A DNA stretch of 64,000 nucleotides from Sphingobacterium puteale (GTDB lineage: Bacteria > Bacteroidota > Bacteroidia > Sphingobacteriales > Sphingobacteriaceae), in NCBI RefSeq assembly GCF_003627955.1, contig NZ_RBWS01000018.1, positions 62,001-126,000 on the forward strand. The letters are read 5' to 3'. A program made the position numbers and the translations under genes. This document shows, piece by piece, positions 34,479-44,865 of the stretch. Within the stretch, counting starts at the first letter, position 1. Each line of letters opens with the position of its first letter. The notes under the pieces are model-generated. The model was given only the letters and a program-made list of their open reading frames with translations. It had not been told where the DNA came from and made no database searches.

Positions 34479-35096
34479 ATGAGTCAAGTTACACTTAATG
34501 AAAGAGGATATAAAGATGTAGAGTTAATGCAGGTCGCGGAACAGGTGTTGAGTAAAATGGCTGCTGAAACCGAACTGTTTGCGGCCCCTGTACCCGCATT
34601 GCCAATTTTGGAGGAAGCGCTCCTTGCTTTCCGGAATGCCGCAACGGAAGCCTATTATCGGGACACACGTGCTATACTGATCCGTAATCAAAAAAGAGCT
34701 GAACTGGTGTACGTACTGAAAGAACTGGCTAAATATGTAGATACGATCGCCAATACTGATCCGACGATTATTTTAGCTGCAGGTTATGCTGTCAGAAAAC
34801 CCAAGACTTCCTATGGTGGAGTGGTTCCCAAAGCGGGGCAACTAATTGCTCGTCCCGAGGAGGTGGGCAGTGGGCGCGTGAAGCTAAAAACACAACGATG
34901 GCGGGGAGCACGCATGTATCAGTATCAGTTCCGTATCAAAGGTCACAATGTAGACTGGAACACGCAGCTCTGTTCGAAAAGCAGCTGTATTATCGATGGG
35001 TTGGAGTCCTTTCGGGAATATGAGTTTAGGGTCTCCTATATCGGAATAGACCCGACTCCAAATTATAGTGATATCATCAGCAGTTATGTACTTTAG
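34479..35096 (+). CDS. FN3-like hypothetical protein
   Basis: A 205-residue protein from the ATG at 34479 (MSQVTLNERG), with AAAAAG upstream; an in-frame TTG at 34455 would add 8 residues. The N-terminal ~95 residues are helical. The C-terminal ~85 residues have a fibronectin type III-like pattern: RMYQYQFRIKG, a conserved W, then LESFREYEFRVSYIG and a final SDIISSYVL. No signal peptide is present. It is the only plus-strand gene between P4 and P5, ends 35 bp before the P5 stop, and interrupts the array. The function is unknown; small FN3 proteins of this size occur as families in related genomes, which I recall rather than see here. Confidence 0.7.
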   Translation: MSQVTLNERGYKDVELMQVAEQVLSKMAAETELFAAPVPALPILEEALLAFRNAATEAYYRDTRAILIRNQKRAELVYVLKELAKYVDTIANTDPTIILAAGYAVRKPKTSYGGVVPKAGQLIARPEEVGSGRVKLKTQRWRGARMYQYQFRIKGHNVDWNTQLCSKSSCIIDGLESFREYEFRVSYIGIDPTPNYSDIISSYVL

Positions 35097-35131
35097 TCAG
35101 GATTTATTCGAATATGGGACAGCTTCCTTTC

Positions 35132-37516
35132 CTATTCGTCCCTTAAACTAGCAACAGGATCGGCTGTAGCTGCTTTTATAGATTGTAGGGATACCACGGC
35201 AATCGTTAAAATAAGCCCAACGCAAAAAGCCAATACAAAGATCCACCAGCCCATACTGATCCGAAATGGGAAATTGTCCAGCCAACGGTTCATAAGATAA
35301 TAAGCCAGCGGTGTCGCAACTACAAAGGCGATGGTGATCCATTTGAAGAAATCTTGTGACAACAATACAATAATACCTGTTACCGAAGAACCTAACACTT
35401 TCCGGATTCCGATTTCTTTTGTTCGTTTCAGGATGCTGATGGAGAGCAATCCCAGAAAACCGAGCATACTGATGCTTATCGCTACGATAGCGGCGATCCA
35501 GATCAGTTTTTCCAGTAATGCTTCTTTCTTGTAGAGTTGTGCAATCTGCTGGTCATAGAATCTGTATTGGAACACTTCATCGGGATACCAGTTTTTCCAT
35601 TGTTGTTCCAGATCTTTCACGAGCAGCTGATGATCGGTACCTTTTAGTTTAATCGCTACATTTTTTAACCGTGTTTCGTTATAGCCAATTACTGTAGGGG
35701 AGATGGGTTCGTTCAGTGAATTAGTGCTAAAGTCCGCAACAACACCTACTATTGTTCCCGCTTGTTCTTCATTCAGTCCACCCGCGTTTAAAGACTTGCC
35801 GATAATAGCATTGGGATCCTTAAAGCCCAATGCGGTAGCCATATTCTTATTGATCAGAAATTCTGGCTTCTGCGGATTATCGTTGAAATTTCTTCCCGCC
35901 AATAATTTGATGTTAAATGTGCTGATATAGGCAGAATCCCCGATAGCATATCGGGCAGGCCATTTCTCCCATTCCGTTCTGTTGTCGAACTGGATGGTTC
36001 CACCCCAGACCTTTTCAGATGAAGGGGGATTATCGCTAAAAGTATACGATTGAATATCGGTTCTATTGCTGATGAAATGAGCGATTTTTGCTTTTGATTG
36101 GATCATTTTTTTTGTGAACGGAAGCAGGATAACCTGTTCCCTGCTGAATCCAATATCTGTATTTTTGAGGTGATTTACCTGTAAGACAATAACGAAAGTG
36201 GCAATCAGCAGCGTCATGGCGATCACATTCTGAAACACAATAAGCGTTTTGCGGCTAAAACTCCAGGGGCCTATGGTCAGCTTTTTCAGTGCCTGCTGGA
36301 TGTTCATCCGGTTGACGAAAATCAGCGGATAGATGGAAGTTAATAGACTGGTTAAAATCCATATAATACCAATGATCCCTATAAATGACAGGGGATGGAT
36401 AATCTGTATAGGTTCATTCGGAAAAAGAGCCTGATTTGCCCAATTTGAAAAGATCAGCAATAAAACTAAGGCAAAGATAACAGCAGCAGCGGTCAGGATC
36501 AGGGTTTCGATCAGAAACTGAATATACAGCTGTTTTTTGGAACTGCCCAATACCTTTCTCACGCCCATTTCTACACTGCGGTTCATTTGTCTGGCAAAGG
36601 TGATGTTACTGTAATTGACCAAAGCCATGATACTGACTCCTATGGCAATTGCGACCAGAATATTCAGCAGTGTACGTTGTGTTCCCTTGCCGTAATCGGT
36701 GTCAAAATGGTAACTTGTCAATGGCAGGAGTTTATAATTGAATGTCTGTAGTACATCTTTATGCCAATACTTGGCAACAAGCGTACGAATGGTCTGCTCG
36801 ACGGTACTTTTATCGGCGGCGTTTTTTAAGGTGACAAGAATATTATTACTAGAGTTGGAGTAGCCCCAATTGTTAAAGAAGCCATCATCCCGAGGGATTT
36901 GCCATAAGGTGGTAACAGAACTTTGTGAAAAATAGATTTCTGAACGGAAGTCTGAATTTTTGTTGCTGTCATCGATGATACCCACGACTTTTACGGGGAA
37001 TTTACTGTCGACCAAGATCGTTTTGCCTAAGGGGGTATCGTTATTAAAATAAGTTTTGGCAATTGTTTTGCTCAACGCGACGGTGTTAGGCTGGTCCAGA
37101 TCTTTTGGGAATCCCTCCAGCCAGGGGAAATTTAAGGTGTTGAAATATTCTGATGAAACAAATGCTGCTTTACCTTCTGTTTTATACAATTGGTCCCCTA
37201 TCCGCAACGTCAGATCTTTATTGTCCATATACAATGCTGTTCGCTCCACTTGTGGAATTTCACGTGAAATAGCGTTGTACATGGCATAGGATCCACCTTT
37301 GCTATGCTCTACCTGCTCTAGTTTGAGATCCTGTACGACCAGAAAGGTGCGATCTTTATCGGTATGAAACTGATCAAAACTATATTGGAAGCTGTTATAA
37401 CTATAGATAAATAAGCTACATGCAATTGCCAGCCCTAAACCAGCAATCGTTAAAAAGGTATAATAGCTATGTTTCAATAGTTGCCGTAGCGCTGATCTGA
37501 AATATGTTTTAATCAT
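35132..37516 (-). CDS. Orphan MacB/FtsX-type ABC permease P5
   Basis: A 794-residue member starting MIKTYFRSALRQLLKHSYY. The FtsX-1 helix is unusual (LVNYSNITFARQ instead of INFINLSTA), and the coupling motifs are VEMGVRKVLGSS and KEIGIRKVLGSS (near residue 700). The tail reads DPVASLRDE, where the usual N of NPV is D. The second periplasmic domain carries YTFSDNPPSSEKVWGGTIQF. It is the last gene of the unit P9-P5; the FN3-like gene then runs towards it from the other side. Confidence 0.9.
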   Translation of the reverse strand: MIKTYFRSALRQLLKHSYYTFLTIAGLGLAIACSLFIYSYNSFQYSFDQFHTDKDRTFLVVQDLKLEQVEHSKGGSYAMYNAISREIPQVERTALYMDNKDLTLRIGDQLYKTEGKAAFVSSEYFNTLNFPWLEGFPKDLDQPNTVALSKTIAKTYFNNDTPLGKTILVDSKFPVKVVGIIDDSNKNSDFRSEIYFSQSSVTTLWQIPRDDGFFNNWGYSNSSNNILVTLKNAADKSTVEQTIRTLVAKYWHKDVLQTFNYKLLPLTSYHFDTDYGKGTQRTLLNILVAIAIGVSIMALVNYSNITFARQMNRSVEMGVRKVLGSSKKQLYIQFLIETLILTAAAVIFALVLLLIFSNWANQALFPNEPIQIIHPLSFIGIIGIIWILTSLLTSIYPLIFVNRMNIQQALKKLTIGPWSFSRKTLIVFQNVIAMTLLIATFVIVLQVNHLKNTDIGFSREQVILLPFTKKMIQSKAKIAHFISNRTDIQSYTFSDNPPSSEKVWGGTIQFDNRTEWEKWPARYAIGDSAYISTFNIKLLAGRNFNDNPQKPEFLINKNMATALGFKDPNAIIGKSLNAGGLNEEQAGTIVGVVADFSTNSLNEPISPTVIGYNETRLKNVAIKLKGTDHQLLVKDLEQQWKNWYPDEVFQYRFYDQQIAQLYKKEALLEKLIWIAAIVAISISMLGFLGLLSISILKRTKEIGIRKVLGSSVTGIIVLLSQDFFKWITIAFVVATPLAYYLMNRWLDNFPFRISMGWWIFVLAFCVGLILTIAVVSLQSIKAATADPVASLRDE

Positions 37517-37566
37517 AATTTTATTGTGTTGCGTTTACAATATCATTTTTTTGGTCGTCTTGGCGG

Positions 37567-39972
37567 TTATTCCTCCCGCAGGCTGTCAACTGGATTTGCT
37601 ACAGCTGCCTTGATGGCTTGCGAACTGACTGTCAACAGTGCGATCAGTACAGCAAGTAGCCCTGCAAGGGCAAACATCCACCATTGTATTTCAATGCGGT
37701 AAGCAAAATTTTCCAGCCATTTGTACATTGCCCACCAGGCTATCGGTGAAGAAATCACGATGGCGATCAGGACAAGTTTGATAAATTCCACTGAAAGCAT
37801 CCCTGTAATACCTGGAACAGAAGCGCCGATGACTTTACGGATACCGATTTCTTTCCGACGCTGGTTTGCTGTAAAAATAGCTAATCCAAATAAACCCAGA
37901 CAAGCGACAAAAATCGTCAGTCCGGCGAATATGCTCAACAATTTTCCTGTTTTGACTTCGGCCTGATAGGTTTGGGCATAGCGCTCATCGAGGAAAGAAT
38001 AGTTGAATGGAATATCGGAAGGGAAGGCGTCGTATTCCGCTTTCAATTTTTGAATCAGCGCTTCGGTATCTTTTGTCTCTGTTTTGACAATCAGACTCCC
38101 AGCCTGATCGCCCAATACCATGACCAAGGGTGAAATGGGTTCGTGTAACGATTTAAAATGGAAATCTTTGACAACACCCACGACGCGATAGGTTTTATTA
38201 TCCTTATTGGTCAATGTACGGCTAAGGCTTTTTCCCTTCCAGCCCAGATCTTTTGCTGCGGTTTCATTCACGATAATGGATAAGGTATCGTTACCAAAAG
38301 CTTTCGAAAAATTTCGTCCCTCATGAAGCTGCATACCCATTGCAGGAATATATTCCTCGTCTACATCATAACGCAGTGTTTTGACCCATTTTTCTGTATT
38401 TCCGTCCGGATAGACAAAGAAGTTATTGTTGTTGGTTTCTCCAGCGGGTAGGTAAGATGAACGGGAGATATGCTTGATACGGCTGTCTTCGGATAATAGC
38501 TTGACGTAAGTTTTTTCGTTTTCGCCCAAGGGCCAACTCTGGATCACAATGACATTCTCTTTTTCATAACCTAATTTGATGTTCCGCATATAATCGAGCT
38601 GCCGGATGACAACTACGGTACAGAAAATGAGGCCTACGGAAATAATAAACTGAAAGACGACAAGGCTGCTCCGGAGGTTGAACCGTTTTGTAGACCGCAA
38701 CAAACGTCCTTTTAATACAGTCAAAGGGTTGAATGCAGCTAGATATAATGCAGAATAAGTACTCGAAAATAGACCTACCAATAAGCCGAATGCGAGCAGG
38801 AGGGGAATGATTTTGGCAAAATCGAGCTGATGGATTGCAATGGATTTACCCGATAATTGATTAAATAGAGGAAGAGCCAATAAAACAATTCCGACTGCCA
38901 GAAACAAGGCCAAATAGGTCAGCAAAATGCCTTCAGATAGGAACTGACGGATCAGGCTTTGCTTGTCAGCACCGAGTACTTTACGTACACCGACTTCCCG
39001 ACTTCTCCGGAAACCGCTGGCTGTAGACAAATTCATAAAATTGATCGTCGCGATCAATAGCATAAACAACGCTATAGCACTAAAAATATAAATATATCGG
39101 ATATCACCGGATGGACTGAGGTCGTAGCCAAAATTGGAATGCAGATGGATATCGGTCAGGGGCTGTAAATAGAGACCTATTGTATTGCCTGATTTTTTGT
39201 AATCCTCATAACTCATCCCGAATCCGGCCATAAACTGAGCCCCAACATGTTTGTCAAATAAGGTCGTTAAGTTTTTTTCTAGATTCTCTAAGGCGGTATT
39301 TTCCTTGAGGAGTGCGTAGGTATAGTACTCGGATGTCATCCAGGAATTTGAACGGGAGTCTTCCAGTGCCGCCATTGAGGTGAAGATATCAAAATGGAAA
39401 TGCGAGTTTTTAGGGATATCCTTCATTACTCCGGTAATTTTTAGCATATTTTGGTCACCTTTTATGGCGAGATCCCGACCTACGACGTCTGTTGTTCCAA
39501 AATATTTGCGTGCCATGGATTCAGATATTACCGCCGTATAAGGCATCTTCACGGCAGTATTCGCATCACCTTTGATAAGAGGCAAGGTGAAAATCTTAAA
39601 GAAGGAGGCATCAACATAGGCCATCTGTTCATCACGAAAAACCTTATCACCAACCGTAAATAAGGGGGCTCCACTTTGTCTCAAACGTGCTGTTTCCTGT
39701 ACTTCGGCTAATTCAGCTTTCATTGTGGCTGCCACAGGGGGCATAACATGCGCCTCATTCATCGTTCCCCCTTTTACCGTACCGCGAAAGACCACACGTA
39801 CAATTCGATCCGCATTTGTATTGAACCGGTCAAAACTGAACTCATCAGCCACATATAGGCTTATCAGCAAGCAGATCGCAATACCCAAGGCTAACCCAGT
39901 GATATTAATGATCGAGGTGGAAGAATTTCTTCTTAGATTCCGCCACGCTATTTTTAGATTATTCTTTATCAT
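37567..39972 (-). CDS. Orphan MacB/FtsX-type ABC permease P6
   Basis: An 801-residue member from the ATG at 39970-39972 (MIKNNLKIAWRN). The open frame extends 13 codons further and would overlap P7 by 8 bp, but the paralogs support the shorter start. It has TINFMNLSTASG, REVGVRKVLGAD and KEIGIRKVIGAS (near residue 707). It is the only copy with the tail SLREE. The first periplasmic domain ends in VMKDIPKNSHFHF. P5 follows after 50 bp. Confidence 0.9.
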   Translation of the reverse strand: MIKNNLKIAWRNLRRNSSTSIINITGLALGIAICLLISLYVADEFSFDRFNTNADRIVRVVFRGTVKGGTMNEAHVMPPVAATMKAELAEVQETARLRQSGAPLFTVGDKVFRDEQMAYVDASFFKIFTLPLIKGDANTAVKMPYTAVISESMARKYFGTTDVVGRDLAIKGDQNMLKITGVMKDIPKNSHFHFDIFTSMAALEDSRSNSWMTSEYYTYALLKENTALENLEKNLTTLFDKHVGAQFMAGFGMSYEDYKKSGNTIGLYLQPLTDIHLHSNFGYDLSPSGDIRYIYIFSAIALFMLLIATINFMNLSTASGFRRSREVGVRKVLGADKQSLIRQFLSEGILLTYLALFLAVGIVLLALPLFNQLSGKSIAIHQLDFAKIIPLLLAFGLLVGLFSSTYSALYLAAFNPLTVLKGRLLRSTKRFNLRSSLVVFQFIISVGLIFCTVVVIRQLDYMRNIKLGYEKENVIVIQSWPLGENEKTYVKLLSEDSRIKHISRSSYLPAGETNNNNFFVYPDGNTEKWVKTLRYDVDEEYIPAMGMQLHEGRNFSKAFGNDTLSIIVNETAAKDLGWKGKSLSRTLTNKDNKTYRVVGVVKDFHFKSLHEPISPLVMVLGDQAGSLIVKTETKDTEALIQKLKAEYDAFPSDIPFNYSFLDERYAQTYQAEVKTGKLLSIFAGLTIFVACLGLFGLAIFTANQRRKEIGIRKVIGASVPGITGMLSVEFIKLVLIAIVISSPIAWWAMYKWLENFAYRIEIQWWMFALAGLLAVLIALLTVSSQAIKAAVANPVDSLREE

Positions 39973-40003
39973 AATGGGATTGTATTCGCTGTTCATATTT
40001 CTA

Positions 40004-42388
40004 CTATTCATCCCGTAAACTATCGACAGGGTTAGCTATTGCCGCTTTAATAGCCAATGTACTGACCGTAAACAAAGCAATCAGTGTCGCTAAACAGCCT
40101 GCTAATGCAAATATCCACCATTGTATATCGATACGGTACACATAATCGGCTAGCCATTGATTCATAATCCACCAAGCAGTAGGTGAGGCTATGAGCAAAG
40201 CAATACAGATGAGTTTAATGAAATCGCGGGACAATAGCTTAATAATTCCGAATACAGATGCACCAAGGACCTTTCGGATGCCGATTTCTTTTTGTTTTTG
40301 TATCGTTGCGAAGGAGATCAGTCCCAGTAAACCTAGACATGCGATGAGGATCGCCAGCCCCGAAAATAAACCTGTCAGCTTCATCGTACGTTTTTGACCG
40401 GCAAATTTTAAGGCATACTCTTCATCAATAAAGTGAATGTCTATCGTGTAATCTGGATTATATTTTTTAAGTAGCGATTGAATCATCTCTATACTTTCCA
40501 ATAAGCTTTTAGCTGTATTTAGTCGTATATGGAGATAATTTGCGGGAACGATAGGGCCCTGGATCATCATTGGTTCGATATCTTGATAAGGTGATTGCCA
40601 AACAAAATCCTCAATAACGCCTACTACGTGATAGGTACGCTGGTACTCAGTACCCTTGGCAGCCGTAATTTGAGTACCAAGGGGCGTGGATAATCTCATT
40701 TTGGTAACAGCAGCTTGATTAAGTAGCAGCGCACTGGAATCAGAGGGATAGGTGTAAATGTCAATATCTCGTCCCTGAATCAATTTGACCCCCATTGTCT
40801 TCGTGAAATGAACATCTGTCGCCATATTGTTAAACACGATATCATAGTCTTCTGGTCGGTCATTGGGCCAGGAGTATCCCCAGCTATTACTTCCCGAACG
40901 ACTTATTCGCCCCCAGGATTTAGTCATGCTTGTGATAATATTTTGTTGGAACAATTCATTCCTGAACGCTTCGTAATTTTTATTTAAATTTCCCTCTAGA
41001 GGTACGTATACTAGGTTGTTACGATCATATCCACTTTCTCGATGCTCTCCAAAGCGGATCTGCTGACCGATGATAAAAGTGCATATACCAAGACCTATTG
41101 ATATGGTAAACTGTAGAGTGACAAGTATTTTTCTGGGCTGGAGACCTGACTTGGTCTTTATAATATTCCCTTTTAACGTTTTTACCGGATTAAAAGCCGA
41201 TAGCACAAAAGCTGGATATAATCCTGCGCAGAGAGAGCAGAAAAAAATAGTGGCAAGAAATAGGCAATAAAAGAATATTGGGTAATCTGTAATTGCAAGA
41301 TGTCCGTTGATGAGTTTATTAAAAGATGGAAGTGTTAAGAGAATAAACACTAACGCTAGTAATCCAGCTAAAAAGGTTATGATAAAGGATTCTAATAGAA
41401 ATTGTTGCATGAGTGATTTTTTCGATGCGCCAACTACTTTGCGTAGGCCAATTTCTTTGGCGCGCCTTTCGGCTCCTGCGGTACTAAGGTTGATAAAGTT
41501 TATACAGGCTATCAGGAGAATGAGTATGCCAATCAGTCCAAATAGCTGTAGCGTGGTAATATTGCCTGCAACCATCTGTCCATTGACCGATTTGTTGTAT
41601 AGATGCCAACGGCTGGCGGGATAGAGATAGATCGTTGCTTTTGTAGTTTTGTTGGTATGTTTAGCAACCAGATTTTCAATGTTCTTATTGACAGAGGTCA
41701 ATAGTGCCTCTTCTTTTAGAAGCACATAAGTCTCATGATTATAGGCTGTCCATGAATCCGTAAAAGTCTTGCCTGTTTTGTCCAAGTAATCCACAGAACA
41801 GATAAAGTCATTTCCATAGAATTTGGAATTAGAAGGAATATCTTCGATAACCGCTTCGACAGTCAGGGAAACGGTGGTGTCCATCTCAACCCGGCGTCCA
41901 ATGACATCTAGTGTGCCAAATAATTTTTTAGCAGTAGAAGCAGTTAGCACCAATGCGTCGGGACGGGATAATGGGGTGGGGGAATTTCCTGTTAGGATTT
42001 TGAAATCGAAGAGTTTTAAAAAAGCTGCATCTACCGCTATCCCAGAGGAGCCGAGGCCCGGTTCAGCATCGTGGTGGATAAGGTGGTTAATATTCCAGGT
42101 ACGCACCACGTGTTCGATTTCAGGATGTTCCTGTTGTAAGATAGGACCGAGTACATGCGGGGTACCTCCCCAAGTATGCTGCTTACCATCAAATACGTCT
42201 CTTGTATATACTTGATATAGGCGGTCCGCTTTGGTGTAGAAACGGTCAAATCTTATTTCTGAATTGATCCAGAGGGCGATTATCAAAGAGACTCCCATCC
42301 CCAAGGTCAGCCCTAGGATATTGATAAAAGAGTATCCTTTGCTTTTCCAAAGGTTTCGCCATGCGGTTTTGATATAGTTTTTGATCAT
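40004..42388 (-). CDS. Orphan MacB/FtsX-type ABC permease P7
   Basis: A 794-residue member (MIKNYIKTAWRNLWKSKGYS). It has CINFINLSTAGA, KEIGLRKVVGAS and KEIGIRKVLGAS (near residue 700), and the tail NPVDSLRDE. In the second periplasmic domain SNSWGYSWPNDRPEDYDI is followed by GVKLIQGRDIDIYTY. P8 and P9 carry closely similar stretches, so these three adjacent genes look like a recent tandem expansion. The gap to P6 is 31 bp. Confidence 0.9.
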   Translation of the reverse strand: MIKNYIKTAWRNLWKSKGYSFINILGLTLGMGVSLIIALWINSEIRFDRFYTKADRLYQVYTRDVFDGKQHTWGGTPHVLGPILQQEHPEIEHVVRTWNINHLIHHDAEPGLGSSGIAVDAAFLKLFDFKILTGNSPTPLSRPDALVLTASTAKKLFGTLDVIGRRVEMDTTVSLTVEAVIEDIPSNSKFYGNDFICSVDYLDKTGKTFTDSWTAYNHETYVLLKEEALLTSVNKNIENLVAKHTNKTTKATIYLYPASRWHLYNKSVNGQMVAGNITTLQLFGLIGILILLIACINFINLSTAGAERRAKEIGLRKVVGASKKSLMQQFLLESFIITFLAGLLALVFILLTLPSFNKLINGHLAITDYPIFFYCLFLATIFFCSLCAGLYPAFVLSAFNPVKTLKGNIIKTKSGLQPRKILVTLQFTISIGLGICTFIIGQQIRFGEHRESGYDRNNLVYVPLEGNLNKNYEAFRNELFQQNIITSMTKSWGRISRSGSNSWGYSWPNDRPEDYDIVFNNMATDVHFTKTMGVKLIQGRDIDIYTYPSDSSALLLNQAAVTKMRLSTPLGTQITAAKGTEYQRTYHVVGVIEDFVWQSPYQDIEPMMIQGPIVPANYLHIRLNTAKSLLESIEMIQSLLKKYNPDYTIDIHFIDEEYALKFAGQKRTMKLTGLFSGLAILIACLGLLGLISFATIQKQKEIGIRKVLGASVFGIIKLLSRDFIKLICIALLIASPTAWWIMNQWLADYVYRIDIQWWIFALAGCLATLIALFTVSTLAIKAAIANPVDSLRDE

Positions 42389-42441
42389 CTTTTTAGTATT
42401 GGGTATAGCGGCTCGAAATTTTTAATTTTTTATGTTGATTA

Positions 42442-44835
42442 TCATTCATCCCGTAAACTATCGACAGGATTACTTAAAGCAGCTTTAATTGCCTGATAAC
42501 TTATGGTAGCCATACTGATTAATATTGCCACCAGTCCGGCAAAAACAAAATAGTGCCATTGGATCTGGATGCGGTAACTATAATCCTGCAACCATTTGTC
42601 CATGGCCCACCAGGCGATCGGTGAAGCGATCAGGATTGCAACAATTACCAATTTAATAAAGTCCACGGACAGCAATGAAGTTACTTGTGTGACACTGGCT
42701 CCGAGGACTTTCCGTACGGCGATTTCTTTCATACGCGTCTCAGCCATATAGGCTATCAAAGCGAGCAGACCAAGACAGGAAATAAAGATGGTCAAACCTG
42801 CGAATACCATAGAAAGCGTGCCTATGGCTTTTGTTTCTTTGAATTTTTCTTCGTAAGTCTTATCAATAAATTGGTACTCGAATGGATAATCGGGATTGAA
42901 TTTTTTAAAAATTGATTCAATTGTTTTGAGGTTGTCCGCTATATTACGATTGGTATTTAAACGATAATGAATTGTTGTAAACCAGGTTCTTGGCCCGAAA
43001 ATAATCATCGGTACATTGTTACCAAATGGGGAGCCCATTATAAAATCTTTCACGACTCCCACAACAGTCCATTTTGTCCCATCTCCTTCGACGATGCTGT
43101 TTATTGGATCTTTGAGATGAAGACTCTTTACCGCAGATTCATTTAGAACTAAGGAATTGCTATCCGTCTTAAATTTATAGATGTCTATATCCCGGCCCTG
43201 TACGAGTTTCAGCCCAAGGTTTTTTACGGCATCGGCATCTGTACTGAAACGATTGTATGAAATACGTTTGTCCTCCTCTGTAGGAGTGCCTGAAGTATAT
43301 CCCCAGCCGTTGCTGTAAATCTCTGTTACTGGTGACATATTCTTTGATACAGAAATGACGGCATTACTGGCTAAAAGTTCGTCTCGGATCAGTTTATAGT
43401 TTTTTTCCATATCTCCTTTGAGGCTGGTATATAATAAGCCATTTTCATTATAACCGCGTTCACGTTGTTTGGTATATTGAATTTGTTTAGTTACCACAAC
43501 CGTGGAGATAATCAACACGATGGCCAAGCTGAATTGAATAACTACCAAGACAGAACGAACATTAAGCCCTTTGGTCTTAGAAATAAATTTGCCTTTTAAT
43601 GTCTTGATAGGCTGAAATGAGGAAAGGAAAAAAGCGGGATAAATGCCTGCAAATATTCCTGTCAGCAATGCGAATCCAATTAAAAATAGCCAGGTGCCAA
43701 AGTTCAATAAGGATAAGTTGAGTTGTTTTCCGACAAGTTCGTTGAAAAAAGGGAGGGCAATAAAAACGAGAATTATAGCTACGAGCATACCAATCACACT
43801 AATCAGTATGCTTTCGGTTAAGAATTGAGCCATTAACCCTAATTTATTGGCACCAATGACCTTCCGGACACCCACCTCTTTGGCCCTTCGTTCTGAACGG
43901 GCGGTACTTAGATTCATAAAATTAATGCTCGCCACCAATAATATAAAAATACCGATCCAAACAAAGAGCTTGACGATATCAATACGCCCGGATGTATAAT
44001 TACCACCTTTACCATTGTTGTAGAGGAAACTGTCTTGAAACGGAAATGCGAAGATTTCTCCAGTATATTTTGCACTTTTATTCCCTTCAGCTTTATTTGC
44101 CGCATTAATATGATCTCGTGAATAAGTTCTGATCTTGGTATTGAAGTCTGAAAGCGAAATTCCTTTTTTTAATAAAATATAGGTCCTTAACGAATTATTG
44201 CCCCAATTTTCATCTACATAGCCGATTGTTTTTGCATATGCAAAGGGGAGTAATATGTCAAATTTGAAGCTTGAATTGCTAGGTAGATCTTTGAGTATCG
44301 CTTGTACAGTGACTTGGTTGACCGAGTCGATCTTCACTGATTTCCCGATAGGGTCCTCATTTCCAAATAAAGCTTTGGCATAACTTTCTGTGAGAACGAG
44401 ACCTTTGGGATTGTCAAAACGAATGTTATTGGATCCCTGCAAGAGGGGGAGTGAAAACATGTTGAAAAATCCAGGATCGACAAAGACGGTATTGGCAATT
44501 AGTTTTTTATCCTGAAATGTTGTTAAGAATTGATTGCCTTCATCATATCTTGTGAACGCCTCAATATCGGGGAAATCAGTTGCCATCGATAGTCCTAATA
44601 TCTTTGGGGTGAAGGTCCATGCGGATTTTTCGCCTTGATATTCATCCCGGTTGCTCATGATATAAAGCCGGTCACCTTTCTCATGAAAGCGATCCATTCC
44701 TAACATATTTTGCAACCACAATGCAATAAGTAAGGCGCCTGCCATACCAATGGCCAAACCAAGGATATTAATTGCAGAAAAAGCCTTGTTCTTTAGTAGA
44801 TTCCGCCAGGCGATTTTAATATATGTGTTTATCAT
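42442..44835 (-). CDS. Orphan MacB/FtsX-type ABC permease P8
   Basis: A 797-residue member (MINTYIKIAWRNLLKNKAFS). It has SINFMNLSTARS, KEVGVRKVIGAN and KEIAVRKVLGAS (near residue 703), and the tail NPVDSLRDE. The second periplasmic domain has SNGWGYTSGTPTEEDK and then GLKLVQGRDIDIYKF, shared almost word for word with P7. The KDLPSNSSFKFDILLPFAYA stretch ends its first periplasmic domain. The gap to P7 is 53 bp. Confidence 0.9.
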   Translation of the reverse strand: MINTYIKIAWRNLLKNKAFSAINILGLAIGMAGALLIALWLQNMLGMDRFHEKGDRLYIMSNRDEYQGEKSAWTFTPKILGLSMATDFPDIEAFTRYDEGNQFLTTFQDKKLIANTVFVDPGFFNMFSLPLLQGSNNIRFDNPKGLVLTESYAKALFGNEDPIGKSVKIDSVNQVTVQAILKDLPSNSSFKFDILLPFAYAKTIGYVDENWGNNSLRTYILLKKGISLSDFNTKIRTYSRDHINAANKAEGNKSAKYTGEIFAFPFQDSFLYNNGKGGNYTSGRIDIVKLFVWIGIFILLVASINFMNLSTARSERRAKEVGVRKVIGANKLGLMAQFLTESILISVIGMLVAIILVFIALPFFNELVGKQLNLSLLNFGTWLFLIGFALLTGIFAGIYPAFFLSSFQPIKTLKGKFISKTKGLNVRSVLVVIQFSLAIVLIISTVVVTKQIQYTKQRERGYNENGLLYTSLKGDMEKNYKLIRDELLASNAVISVSKNMSPVTEIYSNGWGYTSGTPTEEDKRISYNRFSTDADAVKNLGLKLVQGRDIDIYKFKTDSNSLVLNESAVKSLHLKDPINSIVEGDGTKWTVVGVVKDFIMGSPFGNNVPMIIFGPRTWFTTIHYRLNTNRNIADNLKTIESIFKKFNPDYPFEYQFIDKTYEEKFKETKAIGTLSMVFAGLTIFISCLGLLALIAYMAETRMKEIAVRKVLGASVTQVTSLLSVDFIKLVIVAILIASPIAWWAMDKWLQDYSYRIQIQWHYFVFAGLVAILISMATISYQAIKAALSNPVDSLRDE

Positions 44836-44865
44836 TGTTATTACGTTAAGTTGTATCGTCTTAAT

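Noticed and set aside
33549..35131. Mobile element carrying the FN3-like gene
   Set aside because: No transposase, integrase, terminal repeats at the ends of the insert, or target duplication could be found; the inverted repeat sits inside, at the promoter.
39973..40011. Overlap of P6 with P7 using the longest open frame
   Set aside because: The extra N-terminal residues have no counterpart in the paralogs; the ATG at 39972 gives the standard MIKN start.
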